Assembly (NCBI RefSeq): GCF_048544455.1
Contig: NC_133537.1
Location: 75,402,166 to 75,466,165, forward strand
DNA from: Silene latifolia
Taxonomy: Eukaryota > Streptophyta > Magnoliopsida > Caryophyllales > Caryophyllaceae
Length of the DNA: 64,000 bases
Reading direction: 5' to 3'
Part shown: piece by piece, positions 57,607 through 64,000 of the stretch
Position numbering within the stretch: position 1 is the stretch's first letter
How the letters are laid out: the number at the start of each line of letters is the position of its first letter
Program-made: the position numbers and the translations under genes
The notes under the pieces: generated by a model
The model's database searches: none
The model's input: the letters and a program-made list of their open reading frames with translations, nothing else
Told to the model about the DNA's origin: nothing

Positions 57607-58084
57607 TGATGTGAACATTATTTGCGCACATTTAGTCCCTAACTTGAACCCATTTTGCATACTATTATAACATTCCATAGCCATTTTATCCGTCAAATGC
57701 TTTCTATTTTGCTTTCCTAGTGCATTTCGTATGTTTTGTAGGAAAGAAGACAATTAGGCGGAAATTCCCGTCTTTCGTGCATATTTAGAAGCTTTTTGAC
57801 GATATTAGATGGACTAGTATGAAGAGAAGGCAATAATGGTGACCAAGGATGTAGGAATAAAGCGTATATAGAAGGAGCATAGGGTTAAAAGTAAGAATGA
57901 CGAGAAGGAAGGCATTATAAGAAGAAATTGCTCGAAACCTAAACCAAGGGTTGCTCCTTTGGCTCTAAAAGTATGTTAGATGGAACGTCGTCGAAAAAAA
58001 AGTGATCAAGGCTTTTGAATCACTCCAATAGGAGTCCGGATGAGAAAATTACGTCCGTTTTACAATCCGAGGTCAAACAAAGAA

Positions 58085-58255
58085 GCTGTCCGTCAATCCG
58101 CTCGTCCCGAGACCCAATCCGCTCGTCTTCTACAGGACGCTCGTCCCCCCTCCAATCCGCTCGTCTTGAAGCCTTTTTATCCGAGCGTCCCGATGCCAAG
58201 ATGCCCGTCTTGAGGCCTTGTGATCCGAGCGTCCCGACCCCTTGGCCGCTCGGAT
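58085..58255. repeat. CCGCTCGTC / CCGAGCGTCC word array
   Basis: About eight GC-rich words such as AATCCGCTCGTC and ATCCGAGCGTCCC, spaced 15-35 bp apart, upstream of the TATA box. It is repeated in the second LTR at 63585-63745. Confidence 0.88.
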
Positions 58256-58421
58256 TCCTTTCCAGTGCAACCAACTTCTTCTTTCTCCATGAAAGACGCG
58301 CATATTTTTCAAAGACTAGCTAAAAGGAGACCGGCATCTTTTCTGAGAGGAGCGATTCCCTACCCAACATTTAGCATTGTTATTTACTATTTTACCCTTG
58401 CTTAACCTAATGATGCTCCAC

Positions 58422-58429
58422 TATAAATA
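58422..58429 (+). promoter_or_regulatory. TATA box of the LTR promoter
   Basis: CTATAAATACCCC in the LTR, about 160 bp beyond the word array, with the same sequence in the second LTR near 63912. Confidence 0.7.
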
Positions 58430-59502
58430 CCCCATTTGTAATAATCAAAGACCAAGCTCTCTTAACAAAGTTCCCATATTAGAATTTTATCTTAGATTAG
58501 ATTAGAAGAAAATTAGAATAGATTACTCTTTAATCTTTCCACAAATTACACATTAATCTTTCCTTAATTATTGTTCAAGTTTATTATTCAAGTTTATTAT
58601 TGGGTAATTGAAGATTATTGGGTTATTATTGGAGAATTGACAACTCTTCATCAATCAATCAAGTTCTCTTCTTTTATTCTTTGCTTTATTATTTGGAATC
58701 ATCTCAAGTTTGGTATAATTCTTTTACCCTTTACTCTTTATTGTTTATTTCCTCATTCTCTTATCATGTTTACACTTGTTGTGATGATTGACACCATTAA
58801 TGACATGTTTACCATGATAATAAGTGAGTAGTCTCTTAACTAGGATTAGTGGGTAATTAGGGGAAACCAACATGGGACTAATCATGCTTAATCTAATATG
58901 TTTTCATAATTAAATTGCTTGCTTGTTGTGATGTCAACCTATGAACATGTTATGTTTGATGAAATGCTAAGCCAATGAATCCTTGCATTTATAACCATCT
59001 CTTATCTATTTAACTTGACTTGTAATATATAAACCAACTCGAGTCTTGTTAGACCATGCATAGAAGTGATTAGGAGGAAAGTAAGTCGACTTGTAGGTGT
59101 TGTACAATCTGAACGATTCGGCTCCGGGACCCAACTCTTCCTAAGAACCGTAAGACATAAACCAACTCGGTTCCTTTACAACATTAATTGCTTGCAACTT
59201 TGTGAACATGTTTGTATGGTCAACTCTCATGAATCCCCTATGACCCCATGATATCCTAGTACTTTTAATCATTTGTTTACATCCTTCCTTTTATTACTTG
59301 TTTTACTTTATTGCTTGCATTAGTCTAGAACACAACTACAAACCCAAATCAATTATGACACTAGCATAAATTGAGATAGATAGACTTAGAGCCTAAAGCA
59401 CATTGTCCCATGGATCGACCTCGACTTACCACTAACTAGTTGTTTGTTGAGTATTATAAATGTGTTTTGATTGGGTGTACAATGACACGCTCACGTCAAA
59501 AA

Positions 59503-59520
59503 TGGCGTCGTTGCCGGGGA
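59503..59520 (+). other. Primer-binding site
   Basis: TGGCGTCGTTGCCGGGGA, one base away from the TGGCGCCGTTGCCGGGGA site reported for Athila/Tat elements (tRNA-Asp, from memory). Confidence 0.8.
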
Positions 59521-59656
59521 TGGTGCTATGTGATTAAGTTCTTACTTGTTTGTCTATTTTGATTTTGCTTTCACCTTGAGGAACTTGTTCCTCAAGGATT
59601 GTTCTTACCGTTTTTGTGTAGTTTCCATGCTTGTAGTTGTTTCCTTGTCTTAGCCA

Positions 59657-61007
59657 TGATGGCTCAAGACTTGACATATGGAGTAGGTGTTGGATCTTTG
59701 GAGTATGACTATGGGTATGGGGAGTTTGAGAAGCAAGTAAACACAAACCTACCTTACTATTTTTACAATGAAAATCCTAACCACTACCCCAATTTTTCCC
59801 ACCAAAATCACCACATCCATTATCCACAACAACCACCCACTCAATACCCACTTCATAATGGATTTCAATTGCCACAATACAACCACTTTCACACTTACCC
59901 ACAATAAGAAAATGAACCCATTCAAAATGTGATTCTCCAAATGATGGGAGATCAACAAAACTTCTTCAAACAAATGCTAGAGGAGAGCCCAAATAGGGAT
60001 AATGTTCTTCAAAGCATTGTTACCCAAGATGAGGAATTGGATATTCAAATTGCCCAAATGAAAGAATCCTAAGCGATCACTCCCCACCATTCTTTGGACA
60101 TTGATCATGAATATGAATTTGAAGTAGTAACTTTTGACATGGAAAATGAAAAATGGGAAGAGCCAACCTCATTGAGCTCTTGTGAGTATGAAAGTGTGGT
60201 ATTTGATGAGGAAGATATGAGGTTGAGTAAGCCAAATACTCTTAGCCTTTGTGAGTATGAGGGTGTGACTTTTGATGTGGACTTTAAGGTGTTGGAGAAA
60301 GAGTTAATGAAGAGGAGTGAAGCCCCTATTTATGATTCATATGGAGAAAGCGATGATGACGCATCTATGGAAGAATATGATGAGGGAAAGATGGATTCAA
60401 ATGATGAATGGAGTTATAGGATTAGCTTTCTTGAGGAACCCATCCTTGAGAAGTTTGAAGATTGCTTCGATGAAGAGGAGGAATGCCTTTATGAGAGTCT
60501 TTTCGAACCCACTATGGAGCCCATGATACTTGGAGATGACATTATGGAACTTCTCACGAAAGTTAAATCGTCATACAAGAATTAGCTAGTGGAGAAGCTC
60601 AAAGAAAAGGTCAAGAAGGATCTTACATGTGGAAATTTGGCACCCACTATCCCAACTCCAAAGTCACCCCATCATCAAGGCCTTGAAATTTCACCTTCTA
60701 TTCTTGGAAGATCACCTAGTCCAAGTATTTTCGTCATCAACTTTGAAAGAAGTAGGAGCAACCGGAAAACCCCCTATGACAAGAATCTCAAGTTTGCTAG
60801 TTTTAAGAGCCGGGAAGGCCATCATGGCAATGCAAAAGGAGAAGGGGAAGGAGTTCAAAGGGAGGTCCCTCATGGATTGGCCCTACTCTATTTTGAATTG
60901 GAACAAACCATATTCATGCTTATTTGAGGATTGTACTCAAGCCTTTGACCGGCTATTGAGAGCATTGAGAAACATGGACAACATCAATAACCATGACAAT
61001 AAGGAAT
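59657..61007 (+). pseudogene. Acidic gag-like protein of the non-autonomous element
   Basis: ATG at 59657 opens MAQDLTYGVGVGSLEYDYGY and an Asn/Tyr/Pro/His-rich stretch. After a TAA near 59907 the frame continues with ENEPIQNVILQMMGDQQNFF. A further frame (60094-60585) repeats a unit of the form SSCEYE.V.FD (three times) and is strongly acidic, ending MELLTKVKSSYKN. The last part (60629-61007) ends AFDRLLRALRNMDNINN. The same tail type occurs at 53680-53784, which links the two elements. No capsid, protease or polymerase motif was seen, so the role is unknown. Confidence 0.55.
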
Positions 61008-63096
61008 GAGTTTGGTGGAGTTCTCCCTCAAACCACCATTTGTAAGATACCCAATTCTTTGACTTTGCATTACATTTACACTTGCATTTTGTTATATACA
61101 TATACTCTTAGCTTGCATTTGTATTATATTTCATATTACATTTACATTAGCTAGTTCATATAATATAGTTGCATTGTAATATATTTCATGTAGTTAGTTG
61201 CATATAGACTAGAATTCATGCATAGTCACTAATGACCAAACCTATTTCTTTCTACACTAGAAATAGTGTTTAAATCGGTTTGGAGAGGTTTGATCATAGG
61301 TGACCATAGTTTACTAGAAAACATGCATCATTTAGTCTAGCTTAGATTGTATTCATTTGTTATATATGTCATATAGAATTGCATTTGGTTAGAGCATGCA
61401 TTCATTCATATCATATCATTGCATTTGTACTTCAATTTCCTTAAAATCAAAAATCCAAAAAACATGTATTCCATTTTCATTCCTACTCCTACATGTACAT
61501 TGAGGACAATGTCCAAAATAAAGTGGGGGATGGGAATTTATATTCCAAAAATGATAAAAAATTGAAATTTTTTGAAAAATACAAAAACATGTCTTTTTAT
61601 TTCATAAACATAAAAACCATAAAAATTTGAAAATTGAAAAACTCAAAAATATGTTCATTTCCTTTGTAGTGTAGTCGTGTATTTATTGTTTGTATATATT
61701 GTGTTTGTTCATCCTTGTTCACATTGATTGACTATGCCACATCCAAGACATGAGGATATTGAAGACAGCATGGTATAATCTTTCCAATCATCTTTTTCTT
61801 CTTTATGTTAATGACTATGTGGCTTTATTTTGATTGATGCGGTATAAACAATGTGAAATTAGGTTTGCATTTAGATTATTTGGCATACTAGTTGGTAGAA
61901 TCATATGCATTAGGATGTATAAATGTTAGTTGCATCATGGCATGTAGTTGCATGTTAGAAAAATTTTGTGAAACCGTCCACTTGGGAAGCTTGACAAGTG
62001 TATATAGGCCCTAGTAGATGCTTTTTCTTCTTAAGACTTTGCTTGTTAGAATACGTGTAAAACACCCTAGGATGTGTCATGCTAGTATCCTTTGACCCAT
62101 GGATTAAGGCCTAGTCAAGAGTACCTTGTGGTGTGATAACTCCTTGGCTACCGTTTATTCCAAGGTGACCCTTGAAACCATGCAACCATCATTCATCCAT
62201 GTTCTACCATACATTTTGTCATCAAAAAGGGAATGGGTACAAAAATTGTTCAAAAATTTGAGTTCAAGAAATGAAAAGAAAAGAAAAAGTTTGCAATTGC
62301 ATCAAAAGAAAAGAGCAAAAATGAAAACTCCTATGCTTCAAAAATAAGCACCCTCGTTACTAATTGGGGTGACTTTGAAAATGTTCAAAAAGAAATGCAA
62401 AAAGTTGAAAATTGTCAAGTGTTGAAATGCCAAAAATCAAAAGAAATGGCAAAGAAAGTGTTCTCAAAGTGTTATATGCCACAAGAAATTGGGGGGGAAA
62501 ACAACAACAAAGCAAACTCCCAAATGAAACTCAAATACTATTGATCCCTTTTTCCATCGTATCCACTTTTGTGCATGGTAGAGAGGGGACGACCCTTCTT
62601 CTTGTCTAGGCAAGAAGGGGAATTCCGCGATCCTCCAGTGTTTCTAACACCATAGGGAGTCTACTCTTGACAAAAGCATTTAACGATTGAGGACAAAGGT
62701 ACCCTTGCTTGACACAATTTGGAGGTGATTTATTGGTATCCTTCTGGGCTTAGTAGTTTGAAGAAATTATATCTATGAAGGAATGTGTACCCTTGAATTG
62801 CTTCCCCTTTAGATAATTTCCGCCACTTAGATGAGGAAAGTGGCTATTCTTTTGTAGATGCATCCATTACTTGATTTTGTGTGCTTTAATGATTGGATGT
62901 GTCGCCATTTTGGCAAGACCCACCTTGCCTTGCAAGAAGGCATCCTACCTCATGGTTGTCTTGTTGTGAGTTGAAGGGGCGGAGTGAGACCCGCTAATTG
63001 TCTCACATCGGCTATGTTATTAGGATAGTTTAAATAAAGGTCTAGTTTTTGTCACCTCTTTACTCGGGACGAGTAAAGGTTCGGTCTGAGGATATT
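61008..63096 (+). other. Long 3' untranslated region of the non-autonomous element
   Basis: No protein domain. GGACAATGTCCAAAATAAAGTGGGGGATGGG (61503-61533, read in pieces) resembles the purine-rich block before the 3' region of Athila-like elements. A stretch of A-rich direct repeats (62240-62470) follows. Near the right LTR lies CTCGGGACGAGTAAAGG (63063-63079), with no perfect purine tract against the LTR. Confidence 0.5.
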
Positions 63097-64000
63097 TGAT
63101 GTGAACATTATTTGCGCACATTTAGTCCCTAAATTGAACCCATTTTGCATACTATTATAACATTCCATAGCCATTTTATCCGTCAAATGCTTTCTATTTT
63201 GCTTTCCTAGTGCATTTCGTATGTTTTGTAGGAAAGAAGACAATTAGGCGGAAATTCCAGTCTTTCGTGCATATTTAGAAGCTTTTTGACGATATTAGAT
63301 GGACTAGTATGAAGAGAAGGCAATAATGGTGACCAAGGATGTAGGAATAAAGCGTATATAGAAGGAGCATAGGGTTAAAAGTAAGAATGACGAGAAGGAA
63401 GGCATTATAAGAAGAAATTGCTCGAAACCCAAACCAAGGGTTGCTCCTTTGGCTCTGAAAGTATGCTAGATGGAACGTCGTCGAAAAAAAAGTGATCAAT
63501 GCTTTTGAATCACTCCAATAGGAGTCCGGATGAGAAAATGACGTCCGTTTTACAATCCGAGATCAAAAAAGAAGCTGTCCGTCAATCCGCTCGTCCCGAA
63601 ACCCAATCCGCTCGTCTTCTACAGGACGCTCGTCCCCCCTCCAAATCCGCTCGTCTTGAAGCCTTTTTATCCGAGCGTCCCGATGCCAAGACGCCCGTCT
63701 TGAGGCCTTGTGATCCGAGCGTCCCGACCCCTTGGCCGCTCGGATTCCTTTCCAGTGCAACCGGCTTCTTCTTTCTCCATGAAAGATGCGCATATTTTTC
63801 AAAGACTAGCTAAAAGGAGACCGGCATCATTTCTGAGAGGAGCGATTCCCTACCCAAAATTTAGCATTGTTATTTACTATTTTACCCTTACTTAACCTAA
63901 TGATGCTCCACTATAAATACCCCATTTATAATAATCAAAGACCAAGCTCTCTTAACCAAGTTCCCATATTAGAAATTTATCTTAGATTAGATTAGGATAG
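63097..64000 (+). mobile_element. 3' LTR, first 904 bp only
   Basis: Starts TGATGTGAACATTATTTGCG as in the first LTR and follows it closely to the window end. Only a few substitutions and single-base indels are visible (for example 57772 CCCG versus CCAG at 63262). About half of the LTR is beyond the window, so the TSD cannot be checked. Confidence 0.85.

Larger units (their letters stand above)
57607..59498 (+). mobile_element. 5' LTR of the non-autonomous gypsy derivative
   Basis: TGATGTGAACATTATTTGCG to CACGCTCACGTCA, 1892 bp. The array of CCGCTCGTC / CCGAGCGTCC words at 58080-58260 lies about 480 bp from the start, followed by ACTATAAATACCCC (58421-58434), a TATA box. That is the likely promoter of the element. 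Confidence 0.85.
57607..64000 (+). mobile_element. Large non-autonomous gypsy derivative, right LTR incomplete
   Basis: An LTR at 57607-59498 is repeated from 63097 to the window end with very high identity. A primer-binding site (59503-59520) follows the first LTR, so the element reads on the plus strand. The 3.6-kb interior encodes only an acidic protein without polymerase motifs. This matches a large retrotransposon derivative that depends on another element for movement. Confidence 0.85.

Overview
This is plant nuclear DNA from a repeat-rich flowering plant. The evidence is nested Ty3/gypsy and Ty1/copia retrotransposons, CACTA, hAT, Mutator-like and Stowaway-like DNA elements, GT-AG introns, and one single-exon gene of the angiosperm adenylate isopentenyltransferase type. 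A dicot, possibly Caryophyllales, is my guess; nothing read here proves it. No rRNA, tRNA or CRISPR array was seen.

Layout. 1-2240: unassigned AT-rich DNA with a 42-bp palindrome and an (AC)n microsatellite. 2240-4956: remnant of a minus-strand gypsy element (leader, PBS, 2.3-kb LTR). 5160-16330: a multi-exon transposase-like gene (Ptta/En-Spm type, DUF8039-like and Ulp1-like parts), split in an exon by a complete 8.3-kb chromovirus (6532-14847, TSD GAATG). 16380-17916: 3' end of a related plus-strand chromovirus. 19258-21786: solo LTR. 21890-24254: several small DNA elements, including an 870-bp Mutator-like non-autonomous element with a 9-bp TSD. 24397-30590: a 5'-truncated LINE carrying a very young copia element (24851-30248, LTRs identical by eye, TSD AAAGG). 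32731-33684: intact isopentenyltransferase gene on the minus strand, the only convincing cellular gene. 34490-42751: an 8.3-kb gypsy-class element (TSD ATAGA) with gag-protease but no visible reverse transcriptase or integrase, carrying a spliced-looking antisense gene with its own TATA box. 42752-45353: MITE and three diverged dispersed repeats. 45355-51055: a decayed CACTA element with a TNP2 transposase and an extra upstream ORF resembling an XS domain. 51062-54512: an Athila-like gag-protease segment without polymerase. 54513-57606: copia-like LTR sequence. 57607-64000: a large non-autonomous gypsy derivative whose second LTR runs off the window.

How it fits together. The elements are nested in a readable order, and six insertions have target-site duplications I could find directly. 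Apart from the cytokinin-biosynthesis gene, everything recognised is mobile or derived from mobile elements. Three observations stand out: the XS-like ORF next to a CACTA transposase (a possible RNA-silencing-related capture), the antisense gene inside the gypsy derivative, and a systematic clustering of copy-to-copy differences and frameshifts at CCG/CGG/CAG/CTG sites. The last suggests that many broken ORFs in young elements are consensus errors at CHG-methylated DNA, not true decay.
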